64,000 nucleotides of DNA from an uncultured delta proteobacterium. GTDB lineage: Bacteria > Desulfobacterota > Syntrophia > Syntrophales > UBA8958. Positions 9,039-17,600 of the stretch are shown here, piece by piece. The notes beneath the pieces are model-generated. The model saw nothing but the letters and a program-made list of their open reading frames with translations, searched no databases and was not told the origin of the DNA. The stretch lies in the NCBI GenBank assembly GCA_903885795.1, contig CAISJV010000066.1, forward strand, positions 224,652 through 288,651, written 5' to 3'. Position 1 is the first letter of the stretch; every line of letters begins with the position of its first letter. The translations under genes were made by a program, and so were the position numbers.

Positions 9039-9443
9039 TTATGTCAATCTATATATATAAGCATCCTCGATAAAGTGACCATTGATCGTATTGCGGGAGA
9101 ACCTAGTACCGCTTATGCCTGGACCGGTGGATATTGCGCCTTTAAGCAATACTATTAGCGGCGCATTCTCATCGGTGACTGTTATGTCCTTGGTTTCAAG
9201 CTTAGGTTCATTTTCGGGAAGCTTGTTAATAATAGAACGAATTTTTTTGTAAACTGCCTTTGGCCCTAGTACTCTGACTGCTGGAAGAGCAAAGAGCAGC
9301 CTCCAACAATTCTCCTCAGAGAGGTATAGCCAAAGGGCACCACGAGTATCGAGGTTGGATTTATCCAAGCTCCGTAGAAGGCTTTCGCCAGCCATAATCA
9401 TTTCTTGTGTCAATGCACCAGTTACCAAAACTTCTTCAACCAT
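9039..9443 (-). CDS. Uncharacterised 134-residue protein paired with HEPN gene
   Basis: I do not recognise a family. The sequence starts MVEEVLVTGALTQEMIMAGE, contains an aromatic-rich stretch (ALWLYLSEENCWRLLFALP), and ends with a short basic/beta region (ISGTRFSRNTINGHFIEDAY). No signal peptide or membrane segment is seen. It overlaps the upstream HEPN gene by 22 bases, so the two are translated together. Its stop lies two bases before an attC-like site. By position it could be the partner (antitoxin or effector) of the HEPN protein; that is inference only. Confidence 0.65.
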   Translation of the reverse strand: MVEEVLVTGALTQEMIMAGESLLRSLDKSNLDTRGALWLYLSEENCWRLLFALPAVRVLGPKAVYKKIRSIINKLPENEPKLETKDITVTDENAPLIVLLKGAISTGPGISGTRFSRNTINGHFIEDAYIYRLT

Positions 9444-9838
9444 GACAATACCCCATTTTTTCTGCTTGTACAGGCCGAATAAAGATCGTGTGCCTGTTTT
9501 TCTGGCACGCCACTGATATAGCGGGAAGTCTCTTTCCAGTCCTTAACTACGGCCCAATTGTCACTCAATGGCTGATTCAATTTCATTTCATCTATGAGCT
9601 TTTGCCACAGGCCAGCTGTCTGAAGGAGCTTTTTCAGGTCGTGGGTATAGCAATCTTGCACAACTGTCTTGCTTGGGAAATCGTATTTATTTGTCTGCTT
9701 TGCGATACAGGATTTGATGGAACATTCTACAGCATACCCAAGGAGATAATAAGCGCCCGGATAACATTGACGATCAATCAGCTGCTTGGCCTCATGCACT
9801 CGTAGCTTTGATACCTCTTGGAAGTCATTTCTGTTCAT
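9422..9838 (-). CDS. HEPN-domain protein
   Basis: 138 residues. The N-terminal helices match HEPN proteins: LRVHEAKQLIDRQCYPGAYYLLGYAVECSIKSCIAKQ, followed by CYTHDLKKLLQTAGL. HEPN proteins are often RNases or partners in toxin-antitoxin and defence modules. The canonical Rx4-6H RNase motif is not obvious here, so nuclease activity is uncertain. It overlaps the next gene by 22 bases and lies 40 bases from an attC site, so the pair looks like one mobile cassette of about 0.9 kb. Confidence 0.75.
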   Translation of the reverse strand: MNRNDFQEVSKLRVHEAKQLIDRQCYPGAYYLLGYAVECSIKSCIAKQTNKYDFPSKTVVQDCYTHDLKKLLQTAGLWQKLIDEMKLNQPLSDNWAVVKDWKETSRYISGVPEKQAHDLYSACTSRKNGVLSWLKKFW

Positions 9839-9877
9839 TTTTACTCGACTTACGATACAATTGTTTTTTCAGGTCTG

Positions 9878-9935
9878 GTCTAACGTTCGAGTTCAGCGGA
9901 CGCTGAAGAATATCCGCTGGAGCGAAAGGTTAGAT
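9878..9935 (-). other. Integron attC (59-base-element) site
   Basis: On the minus strand the site reads from core ATCTAAC (9929-9935, R'') to core GTTAGAC (9878-9884, R', fits GTTRRRY), 58 bases in all. The inner arms GCTCCAGCGGA and TCCGCTGAACTCGAA pair imperfectly with unpaired bases, as in true attC sites. The stop codon TAA of the upstream gene lies inside R''. Core sequences, length, arm pairing and position all fit. Confidence 0.75.
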
Positions 9936-10739
9936 TTCGCCCTCAATCTTAATATTATCTGCTTCGAAATCCGTAATTGTAAGAGATTCAATGCCGAACT
10001 TGTATCGCGGTCGGCCTCTGAACTTAACCTGCAATTCGTCACCTTGGTTGTAGCGAATCTTGTCAAAGTTCTCTTGACTCAAGAATATGTTTACCTTCCG
10101 TCCTCTAGGGCGTCGAATGGTGACGATTAGGCTGTTCGGGTAAAGCCTGTACACGCCACCTTCAATTGTTTGGTTGCGGCCAAGGTAGTACTCATTCGCG
10201 AGTCCGTTTATATAGTCTTTCTTACCTTCGTCGAACTCGATAAGCAACGGCTTTGATTGATTTGGCGCGCCTATTTCTATTTTCGCGATACCACCAGCAG
10301 CGTCGATGCGGTTGACGATGTTGACAACGTCGGCATGAATCGCGCCAATGAACTGTTGTTTGTCCTCATCGTTCTCGCCCCGGATCCGCTTCATGACATC
10401 GCCGACGCAGTAACCGACTAAGCCAGATGCTACGTAGTCTGCAATCTTCTTGAGGTATTCGAGTGTGGTAGAGTCTGTGAGCAGGGGGATTAGAGCGAAC
10501 GCGTCTGATGTTCTTCGGCGTTCACCGATAGAAAGCGAGATTCGCGTTCGGGCTTGCTTGTCTGGAAAGGCACCCTTCCTCAATCGTCCTTCAATAGACA
10601 AATGCGCCTTGTTGACGATCCGCTGAAGCGAAAGAAGCGAGGAGGCGAAGTCGTAAATGCTGACGCCTTGCTCGTCAATATCTTCCCCTATAAACCGGAT
10701 CGTCAGAAGAGCATTCTCATACTTTTCACGTTGCTTCAA
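9930..10739 (-). CDS. Uncharacterised 269-residue cassette protein
   Basis: I do not recognise a named family. The N-terminus (ALLTIRFIGEDIDEQGVSIYDFASSLLSLQRIVNKA) resembles uncharacterised cytoplasmic proteins of accessory regions. The middle has a glycine-rich, possibly amphipathic segment (LVGYCVGDVMKRIRG). The C-terminal third is beta-rich and basic (VTIRRPRGRKVNIFLSQENF, KFRGRPRYKFGIESL), as in small barrel domains that bind nucleic acid or peptides. It starts with TTG, with GGAGG six bases before it. The gene is bounded upstream by GTTAGAT (10756-10762) and downstream by attC, so it forms a single-gene cassette. Confidence 0.75.
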   Translation of the reverse strand: MKQREKYENALLTIRFIGEDIDEQGVSIYDFASSLLSLQRIVNKAHLSIEGRLRKGAFPDKQARTRISLSIGERRRTSDAFALIPLLTDSTTLEYLKKIADYVASGLVGYCVGDVMKRIRGENDEDKQQFIGAIHADVVNIVNRIDAAGGIAKIEIGAPNQSKPLLIEFDEGKKDYINGLANEYYLGRNQTIEGGVYRLYPNSLIVTIRRPRGRKVNIFLSQENFDKIRYNQGDELQVKFRGRPRYKFGIESLTITDFEADNIKIEGEI

Positions 10740-10755
10740 TGTCGCCTCCAGTGAA

Positions 10756-10762
10756 ATCTAAC
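10756..10762 (-). other. attC/attI core at upstream edge of the 269-residue cassette
   Basis: GTTAGAT on the minus strand fits GTTRRRY and lies 16 bases before the TTG start of the cassette gene. No convincing R'' partner or arm pairing was found between here and 10893, so the rest of the upstream site has decayed or this is another type of junction. The hairpin CGGCAA-TATT-TTGCCG at 10784-10799 is nearby. Confidence 0.4.
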
Positions 10763-10892
10763 ATAGATTAGACCAACTAATAGCGGCAATATTTTGCCGA
10801 GAGTGATCGGCTTGATTTTTTGAGTCCACTTGAATAACGAAATATCCAAATACGGATGGCATCGTCTATTTTTAAATAGCTCTACCATAATT

Positions 10893-12224
10893 TCAGTAAC
10901 CTAATCTTCTTGCATTATTAAGCGCCTTGTCTCTCCATTCCCCTGAATAGCCAGATTTCACATATGTATCGTATGCCATCCTGTAATACTTCCCGGCTAA
11001 GTCACGTTTACCCTGTTTTTCGTATAGCAAAGCAGAGTTGTATACCAGCCTGGCATAATCGGTGGTATTCTGTAGGCCAAGTCTGTCAAAAGTGGATTGG
11101 GATTTCATGTAGTATTCCAGCGAACTGTCAAGCTTGCTCTTGTCCCAGTAAACACCGCCGATGTTATTCATGAGGCCAGCATAAGCGGCAGTATTCTGTA
11201 ACCCGAGCTCGTCATAAACGGATTGAGAGATCAGGTAGTATGTCAACGAACGGTCAAGCTGACCCTTGTTTCTATAAACAATACCGATATTCATCATGAG
11301 ACTGGCATAATCGGCGGTATTCTGCAACCCAAGCCCGTTATAAACGGATTTGGAGATCAAGTAGTATTCCAGCGCACGGTCAAGCTGGCCTTTGCTCTGG
11401 TAAACAAGCCCGATGCCCATCATGAGACCGGCATATCCGGAAGATTTAGTTTCCTTGCGGCCCCTAAATATTATCTCAGCTTTTTCAAGATATCCGAGGG
11501 CTTCACTAAAGAGATTGAGTGTATCCCCCGCAGTCCAACCTGCTTCTATCAGTGCATCGGTATAGTTCGGGTCAATATCGAGGGCCTTCTTGAAATTGGT
11601 AAGCGCCTCTTTAGGGTTGGTATCCTGAACCTCCAAACCTTTTGCATACCATTCATAGGCAGTTACGTTTGGTCTCGGTTTATCTTCTATCTTCTTTTTG
11701 TCTTGTTCGGTAAGTTTTACAGATTTAATGTCGGCGATGGTTATTTTTCCCGTCTCACCCATTAATGTAAATACCACTTTATCCTGTAAGTAAAAGATAC
11801 CATTGAGAGTACCGTCTATCTTGGTGGAGTTTTCTACCTTGCCCGTTTCTAAATTAACCAGCCTTGCGTGCACCCTGATGCGGTCACCTGATACGAGATA
11901 GCTTCCTGTGAAGATAACGTTGGCGCCGGTGAGCTTGCCGAGTTTTATCATCTTGTCTTCTTCGGCAAGACCGGAGAAGATGAACTTCGCCTCTTCCAGC
12001 ACCTTCTTCCTGTCTTGATTGGAGACAACACTGATATTCTTGATACGCGTGAGGTCAGATATGACGGTGTCTGTCATGCCTGCCGATATCCAGGAGTATT
12101 CCTTATCTCCTGTATTCTCGAATGGATGCACCAGTATGTTCATCTGTTTTGCAGTGCATGGGGTTGTGAATAAAAAGAAAAAGAGGAAAAATGTAAATGC
12201 TATCAAGAAAAATGGCTTCTTCAT
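10893..12224 (-). CDS. Exported FlgO-domain protein with tandem TPRs
   Basis: 443 residues from an ATG with AAGGGGA upstream; the frame extends to 12281, but that part lacks a signal peptide at its start. The N-terminus is a signal peptide (MKKPFFLIAFTFFLFFFLFT..., cut near TAKQ). A FlgO/CsgG-like domain follows (MNILVHPFENTGDKEYSWIS, GANVIFTGSYLVSGDRIRVHARLVN), as found in envelope proteins that sense or assemble surface structures. A linker and TPR helices come next, with three and a half near-identical 42-residue units at the end. It lies in the accessory island and is AT-richer than the flanking housekeeping genes. Function unknown. Confidence 0.8.
   Translation of the reverse strand: MKKPFFLIAFTFFLFFFLFTTPCTAKQMNILVHPFENTGDKEYSWISAGMTDTVISDLTRIKNISVVSNQDRKKVLEEAKFIFSGLAEEDKMIKLGKLTGANVIFTGSYLVSGDRIRVHARLVNLETGKVENSTKIDGTLNGIFYLQDKVVFTLMGETGKITIADIKSVKLTEQDKKKIEDKPRPNVTAYEWYAKGLEVQDTNPKEALTNFKKALDIDPNYTDALIEAGWTAGDTLNLFSEALGYLEKAEIIFRGRKETKSSGYAGLMMGIGLVYQSKGQLDRALEYYLISKSVYNGLGLQNTADYASLMMNIGIVYRNKGQLDRSLTYYLISQSVYDELGLQNTAAYAGLMNNIGGVYWDKSKLDSSLEYYMKSQSTFDRLGLQNTTDYARLVYNSALLYEKQGKRDLAGKYYRMAYDTYVKSGYSGEWRDKALNNARRLGY
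11058..11435 (-). repeat. Coding tandem repeat, three 126-base TPR units plus partial fourth
   Basis: Three consecutive 42-residue units each begin YA(G/S)LM and end GLGLQNT or ELGLQNT. A diverged fourth unit follows. The DNA copies are very similar, so recent expansion is likely and unit number may vary between strains. Confidence 0.8.
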
Positions 12225-12258
12225 TGTATCCCCTTTCTTTTTTGATATAGTCCCATTC

Positions 12259-12402
12259 TTACCTAAAAAATGAAAAGACATCTCCCATATTAATCATCAT
12301 CTGCTCATTTTCGGCGATGCCCATGACGCTGACCTCCCCCAGGAGGCGCACAAGCACTTCCACTGGTGGAGTGACTGGCGAGAGGTGAAAGCATTGAGTC
12401 AT
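12259..12402 (-). CDS. Possible 47-residue protein overlapping nuclease stop
   Basis: A short frame beginning MTQCFHLSPVTPPVEVLVRL and ending GDVFSFFR. Its ATG overlaps the stop of the PDDEXK gene (ATGA), a layout typical of translational coupling. I recognise no family; it could also be a fragment of a larger lost gene. The frame ends inside the region just upstream of the FlgO-domain gene. Confidence 0.3.
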   Translation of the reverse strand: MTQCFHLSPVTPPVEVLVRLLGEVSVMGIAENEQMMINMGDVFSFFR

Positions 12403-13586
12403 GGGGCGCTCCTTCCTGGAAGCATGGTCCGCACGACGTCGGCGAGCTGTTTCGCCGTCGGCAGTTTTCCCTTCAGTTCCGCCGGTAATTTTGACTGGAG
12501 TTGATATGCGGCCACCCCGATGGGGTTCGCTTTCGTGCGCAGGGCATATTCGACTTCCACGTCGTCCTTTTCTGCGCAGAGGATGATGCCGATAGAAGGC
12601 TGGTCACCGTCACCACGTTCTTTGTCATTGAGCAGGTTCAAATAGAAATCCATCTTGCCGGCGTGTTCCGGCTCAAAAGCCCCGACCTTCAATTCGAATG
12701 CCACCAAAGCCTTGAGGAAGCGGTGATAGAAGAGCAGATCGATGAAATACTCCTTCTGGCCCAAGGCCAGCCGGTGCTGGCGACCGACGAAGCAGAAGCC
12801 GTAGCCGAGTTCGAGGAGGAACGCTTGCAGACGGGAAATCAGCCGGTCCTCCAGTTCCCGCTCCTTCACTTCCCTGCGGATACCGAGGAATTCCAGATTA
12901 TAGGAACTCTTCATCATTTCTTCGGCCTGTTCGGCCAGATATTCCGGCAGGGCGAGGGGGAAGTTGTGGGTTTTCTTATCCACAACGGCACGCTCATAGG
13001 CCCCGGCCTTGATCTGGTTGAGCAGGACATTGCGTGACCAGCCGAACCGGGCGGTCGCACGGAGGTAGTAAAGCCGGGCGGCGGGGTCGGTGATCTTCTT
13101 GAGGATCAGAAGATTCTGTCCCCAAGGAACAGTGGCCAGCAGTTCAATACCTGGAGTTGTCGAGCCGCTGTCGATGGAGATTCCTGTTGGGCTAGTTTCT
13201 GGAACAGCTTGTCCCAGAATTGCCGATCGACCACCCTCGGACTTCGCCGTGGCTATTTCTGGGACAGACTGTCCCAGAAACGAGGCGTCGCCGTAGGCAA
13301 GGTAAAACTGCCTCATTCTCCAGACGTTATCGGACGAGAAACTCCGGCTGTGAGGAAAAGCACGCCTGAGATCTGCGGCGACCATCTCCACTACCGACTC
13401 CCCCCAGCCGAGCACCTGTTGCTTCTCCACGATACCTCGTCCGATATCCCAATAGAGCAGGATCAGGTCGCTGTTCACAGCCCGCGCCACCGATATGCGG
13501 GCGGAAACCACCCGCGTCTTCAGGTCCTCGATGAACTGTCGGTATTCCGGTGAGGTCATCACGGTCGGGTCCTTTGCGTTTTTCAT
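12399..13586 (-). CDS. YhcG-type PDDEXK nuclease-family protein (DUF1016)
   Basis: The N-terminal DUF1016 domain (YRQFIEDLKTRVVSARISVARAVN, LLYWDIGRGIVEKQ, FSSDNVWRMRQFYLAY) is followed by the C-terminal PDDEXK domain: FVGRQHRLALGQKEYFIDLLFYHRFLKALVAFELKVG, with the D...E-x-K active-site pattern. Family members are linked to mobile and defence loci, some with recombination or structural roles. The start at 13586 is chosen because GAGGTG lies 9 bases upstream; the frame is open to 13643 but lacks a ribosome site there. Two in-frame palindromes in the middle encode FLGQSVPE and ILGQAVPE. The gene lies just after VapBC on the same strand. Confidence 0.85.
   Translation of the reverse strand: MKNAKDPTVMTSPEYRQFIEDLKTRVVSARISVARAVNSDLILLYWDIGRGIVEKQQVLGWGESVVEMVAADLRRAFPHSRSFSSDNVWRMRQFYLAYGDASFLGQSVPEIATAKSEGGRSAILGQAVPETSPTGISIDSGSTTPGIELLATVPWGQNLLILKKITDPAARLYYLRATARFGWSRNVLLNQIKAGAYERAVVDKKTHNFPLALPEYLAEQAEEMMKSSYNLEFLGIRREVKERELEDRLISRLQAFLLELGYGFCFVGRQHRLALGQKEYFIDLLFYHRFLKALVAFELKVGAFEPEHAGKMDFYLNLLNDKERGDGDQPSIGIILCAEKDDVEVEYALRTKANPIGVAAYQLQSKLPAELKGKLPTAKQLADVVRTMLPGRSAP
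13196..13280. repeat. Pair of in-frame palindromes inside the DUF1016 gene
   Basis: The palindrome at 13256-13280 is perfect: TTTCTGGGACAG, one base, then its inverse. A second, imperfect copy is at 13196-13219. Both are read in frame as (F/I)LGQ(S/A)VPE, in the variable linker between the two domains. Confidence 0.7.
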
Positions 13587-13602
13587 TGCGTCAACACCTC
13601 GG

Positions 13603-13690
13603 CGTTCCAGAATCGGGAAGTGATTACGGTTGTAATCACTCATAAATATTTATTATATTTTACTAATCAGCGATTTATCCAAAATAAATC
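13603..13690. repeat. Direct repeat copy 1 flanking vapBC (upstream of DUF1016 gene)
   Basis: 39 bases (13603-13641) match 14491-14529 at 34 positions, and weaker similarity continues to about 13690 (AATCAGC...ATTT...ATCC). The core is a 22-base near-palindrome with half-sites AGTGATTAC and GTAATCACT. Confidence 0.7.
13652..13682 (-). promoter_or_regulatory. Candidate promoter for DUF1016 nuclease gene
   Basis: On the minus strand TATAAT (13652-13657) is preceded by TTGGAT (13677-13682) with a 19-base spacer, longer than ideal. The transcript would begin just before the AGTGATTAC/GTAATCACT palindrome, which then sits where a repressor operator could act. Confidence 0.4.
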
Positions 13691-13718
13691 CCTGATTTGA
13701 TTATTTATTGGGGTTTCT

Positions 13719-14156
13719 TTATTGCCGATCGTTGTCTTCCAGAAATTGAGGAATAATCTTCACTGCTTCCAACGGCGAATGAACTGAAATAACCGACCCT
13801 TTGAAGTCGCGTTCATTGCGCGTGATGATCAAATCCGCCCCCGTCTGTTGCGCCGCCTCATAGAGCACGGCATCCTCGAAATCCTCAAAATCTCCTTTCA
13901 AGGCTGCATCCAGGACGTCCCGGTTAACCGGGGCTATATCAAAAATCGTCAGGAGGCCTCGGATGGACTCTTTTGCCCTCTCCCATCCCACGACCTTTGA
14001 CATGAGGTAAGAGATGGTCGTGATTGTGGTCGCGCATAAATATCCATTTACAAGCCCCCTCTCAACCATACTAAAGAGAATTGCCGCGTCGTCGGAGAAT
14101 GGTTTACGGTCCAAAAGGAGATCCAGCGCCACATTGGTATCCAGAAGAATCTTCAC
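13719..14156 (-). CDS. vapC: VapC-type PIN-domain toxin
   Basis: 145 residues. The PIN-domain acidic residues are visible: Asp6 in LLDTNVALDLLLDR, then GDFEDFEDAVLYEAAQ near the middle and LIITRNERDF. PIN toxins are metal-dependent RNases that cut tRNA or rRNA. The start overlaps the antitoxin stop by 4 bases. The pair is bracketed by two copies of a repeat, one of them at the neighbouring nuclease gene. Confidence 0.88.
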   Translation of the reverse strand: MKILLDTNVALDLLLDRKPFSDDAAILFSMVERGLVNGYLCATTITTISYLMSKVVGWERAKESIRGLLTIFDIAPVNRDVLDAALKGDFEDFEDAVLYEAAQQTGADLIITRNERDFKGSVISVHSPLEAVKIIPQFLEDNDRQ

Positions 14157-14395
14157 AGGTATTTTTTCTCAAGATACTGCTTGTAATTTTCTTCTTTGAC
14201 GTTCGCACCGCGTAACAGACCACGGAGAGAATCCGTCACCGGCGCGTCAATTTTCTGCGGCCCAACCTTTTCTTTGGTCAAAAGTTTAAAATATTCACCT
14301 ACTAATCTGGACAAGGATACTCCTTTCCCCTTGGCATACAATTTTCCCTGATTTATCAGGTCTTCATCGAGACGCAGGGTTAATTTTGTTTGCAT
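14153..14395 (-). CDS. Antitoxin paired with PIN toxin (DUF6364/ribbon-helix-helix type)
   Basis: 80 residues from the ATG at 14395 (GGAGGT seven bases upstream); the frame is open to 14434 but lacks a site there. The sequence MQTKLTLRLDEDLINQGKLYAKGKGVSLSRLVGEYF is a ribbon-helix-helix start as in DUF6364 antitoxins. The C-terminal half (VTDSLRGLLRG...YLEKKYL) should wrap the toxin. It overlaps vapC by 4 bases. Likely autorepressor of the pair. Confidence 0.85.
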   Translation of the reverse strand: MQTKLTLRLDEDLINQGKLYAKGKGVSLSRLVGEYFKLLTKEKVGPQKIDAPVTDSLRGLLRGANVKEENYKQYLEKKYL

Positions 14396-14490
14396 ACGAT
14401 ACCTCCAGCATGTGACGTACAATATTTGAAGCAATTATACGTCATTCATCGATCGGGGTCAAGGCACTTTCGTAATTATGCCCTCCCCAA

Positions 14491-14582
14491 CGTTCCATAA
14501 TCGGAGAGTGATTACAATTGTAATCACTCGTAAGCGATAGATATGTTTAACCAATCAGCTATTTTATCGAAAAAATTTCCTC
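14491..14582. repeat. Direct repeat copy 2 flanking vapBC
   Basis: The second copy of the repeat at 13603-13690. Here the 22-base core is a perfect palindrome (AGTGATTACAA and its inverse, 14508-14529). It lies about 95 bases upstream of the vapBC antitoxin start, so it could be that pair's operator or the far end of an insertion. The stretch 14396-14645 shows no gene. Confidence 0.7.
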
Positions 14583-14645
14583 CGGATCTAAACGACACAG
14601 CCCCTATTTGCGGTCCCTGGAACGTCATCCAGGCCACCGCCGGGC

Positions 14646-17600
14646 CTACCCCCAGAGAATCAGGCCCGTCTCCAGTTTTGCCGCCAAGTCCTTGTGGCGG
14701 GGGATCACCCGGACGCCGTAGCTGTAAAGACCGTTCTGCTTCACGATATAGTCCGCGGAAAAGGTCAGAATCCCATCCCCGGACCTGTCAGCCAAGGCCA
14801 GGGGAACGCTCTCCGGCTGTGCGATAAAATCATTGCCGTCCCGGTGACCAATGACCATTTCTACCAGTATCTCCCCAGGGTCCAGTTTTCCCGGATCGAT
14901 CCGGGCGCTCACGGTCAGGGGCTGATCGACAATGACCGTATCCCCATGTATGCCCTCGACGCTGACGTCAATGAGCTTCAGGGAAGAAAAACGCATGGGA
15001 AGCTTGGCTTTCCAGTCGGCCATCTGTCTGGCCAGGGCAAAATCATCGGAGGTAAGCTCGCATTCCCGGTGCGCCGACGGTGCATACATCTCCCGGAGAT
15101 ATTCCTGGAGCATCCGGTCGGTGTTGAATACCGGCGTCAGTGACTGCATGGATTGTTTGATCATGGCCAGCCATTTTTCCGGAATCCCGGCAGCGTCGCG
15201 CTCGTAAAAATATGGTATTACATTGTTTTCCAGAAGACTATAGAGTGACTGGCCGTCTTCCGCATCGACATTGCCCTGGGGTTCCTGGTAACCTTTCAGG
15301 ACCGGGCCGATGGTCCAGCCGTTGGCGCCGTTATATCCTTCCACCCACCAGCCGTCGGAGACGCTCATATTGAGAACGCCGTTGATCACCACCTTGATGC
15401 CGCTGGTCCCGCTTGCCTCGAGAGGCCGCCGGGGATTGTTCAGCCAGAGATCCACCCCCTGGACGAGGTGGCGGGCGACGCGGATATCGTAATTCTCCAG
15501 GAAAAAGATCTTTCCCCGGAACCGTTCCTCCCGGCATACATTTAAGACCTTTTCAATCAGGTTCTTCCCCATGCCGTCGTTGGGATGGGCCTTTCCTGAA
15601 AACACCAGGTGCACCGGCCGACTGGGATGATTCACGATCCGGTCGAGACGATCCAGGTCAGACAGGATCAGATCCGCCCGTTTGTAGGGGGCAAAGCGCC
15701 GGGCGATCCCGATCATGAGGGCCCCGGGGTTCATTTTTGCAAATAGTTCTTCCCGCCACATCCGGGCAGGACCATATTTCACGCCCCTTTTGGACACATC
15801 CTCGCGGATCAGATCGATGGTCTTCTGTTTGAGTTCATAACGCACTCGCCACAGCAGGGCGTCGGGAATATCCTGAACCCGGGTCCACCGCTCTGCGTCG
15901 GTAAGGTTCTTTTCCCAATCCATTCCCAGGTAGGCTTCGAGGAGGGACCGCATCCGCGGGGCAAGATAGGACAGGACATGGACGCCGTTGGTTATATGAC
16001 CGATGGGAATGTCGGAATCGTCGAAACCCTTCCAGACGTCCCGCCACATTTGCCGGGAGACCTGGCCGTGGACCAGACTGACGGCGTTGCTGCGGAGGGT
16101 CATTTTAAAGGCAAGGATATTCATGAAGAAGGTCCTGTCTTCTCCCCCTTCCCGACGGCCCAGTTCCCAGAACTGGGCCCAGGAGAGTCCCGAGCGTTTC
16201 ACAAAACCGGCAAAGTAGTGCTCCATGAGATCTTTGGAAAATCTTTCATTGCCGGCTTCGACGGGAGTGTGGGTCGTAAAGACACTACTGGAACGAACGA
16301 CTTCCGCGGCCTCCTCGAAGGTCAGGCCATTTTCCTGCATGAGGGATTCAACGCGCTCAAACAACAGAAAGGCTGAATGACCCTCGTTGATGTGATAAAC
16401 CCGGGGCTTGATTCCCAATTTTTTCAGGAGCCGGACCCCACCTACCCCCAGGAGGATTTCCTGTTCGATGCGGGTTTTCTGGTCGGCGCTGTAAAGCCGG
16501 GCAGTGATTGTCCGGTCCTGAAGGGTATTGCGTGGCACATCCGCATCCAGGAGATACAGAGATACCTTGCCCACCTTGACCTCCCAGATATTGGCAAAGA
16601 GGGTGCGACCGGGCAGGTCGATGGCGATCTGAACTTCGGAACCCTCATCGTCCTGGACGATCTGTACGGGCATGCTGGAGAAGTCATTTTCGGGATAGTT
16701 TTCCGACTGTCGGCCGTTTTCGTCGATGACCTGCTGGAAATAGCCGTTCTTATAGAGGAGACCCACGGCCACCAGGGGAAGGTTCAAGTCGCTTGCCGTT
16801 TTCAGATGGTCCCCGGACAGGGTGCCCAAGCCCCCCGAATAGATGGGAAGGCATTCGTGGAGGCCGTATTCCGCCGAGAAGTAGGCTACCGGGGATGACC
16901 AGCGCAGCCCCGGCGGCGCCGTGATACGTTTGCGGGGTCCCTTTTCGCCCATGTAATCATCAAACTGCTGCATGGTTTGGGCGTAGAGACTCAAATAGCT
17001 GAAGTTCTCCGAAGCTTCCAGGAGGAGATCGGGGGAAACCGTCTCTAACATGCGTACGGGATTGCTGCCCATTTCCGCCCAGATCTTCAGATCGAGGGTG
17101 GCAAAAAGGTCGAGGGCCCGGGGATTCCAGGTCCACCAGAGATTGTAGGCCAGCTCCCGGAGACGGATGATCTGATCGGGCAGGTTCGCCACCGCAGTGA
17201 AGGAACGGAAGTGGGGCTGAACGGAAACGGCGCCGGCAAAGACATGGCGAGCATCCGCCCGCTCGTCTGCGTCAGTCAGCTTGTTTGCCCGTTCGCCGGC
17301 AATGCGGCCGGCCTGGCTGTAAGCCTGAAGATAGCTTTTGTAGAATTCCTGCCAATTCGCTTTCAGGGCGAGCTGGCGGGCTTGCTTCCGGCGGCTTTCC
17401 ATCTCCCCAGGTGTCCAGTCGAGAAAGTTTTTCAGGATCTCAAAGAGATGATCCTCAATGGAGCGGATCGGTTGCCCACGCCTGCGCAGGATGAATACCC
17501 CCTGGTTTTCAACGCAGGTCTGCTCCGCCCAGAGGCCGAAACCCGCCTGGTCAGTTGTAACCGTAGGCACTCCATAGGCGACGCTTTCCAACGGCGTATA

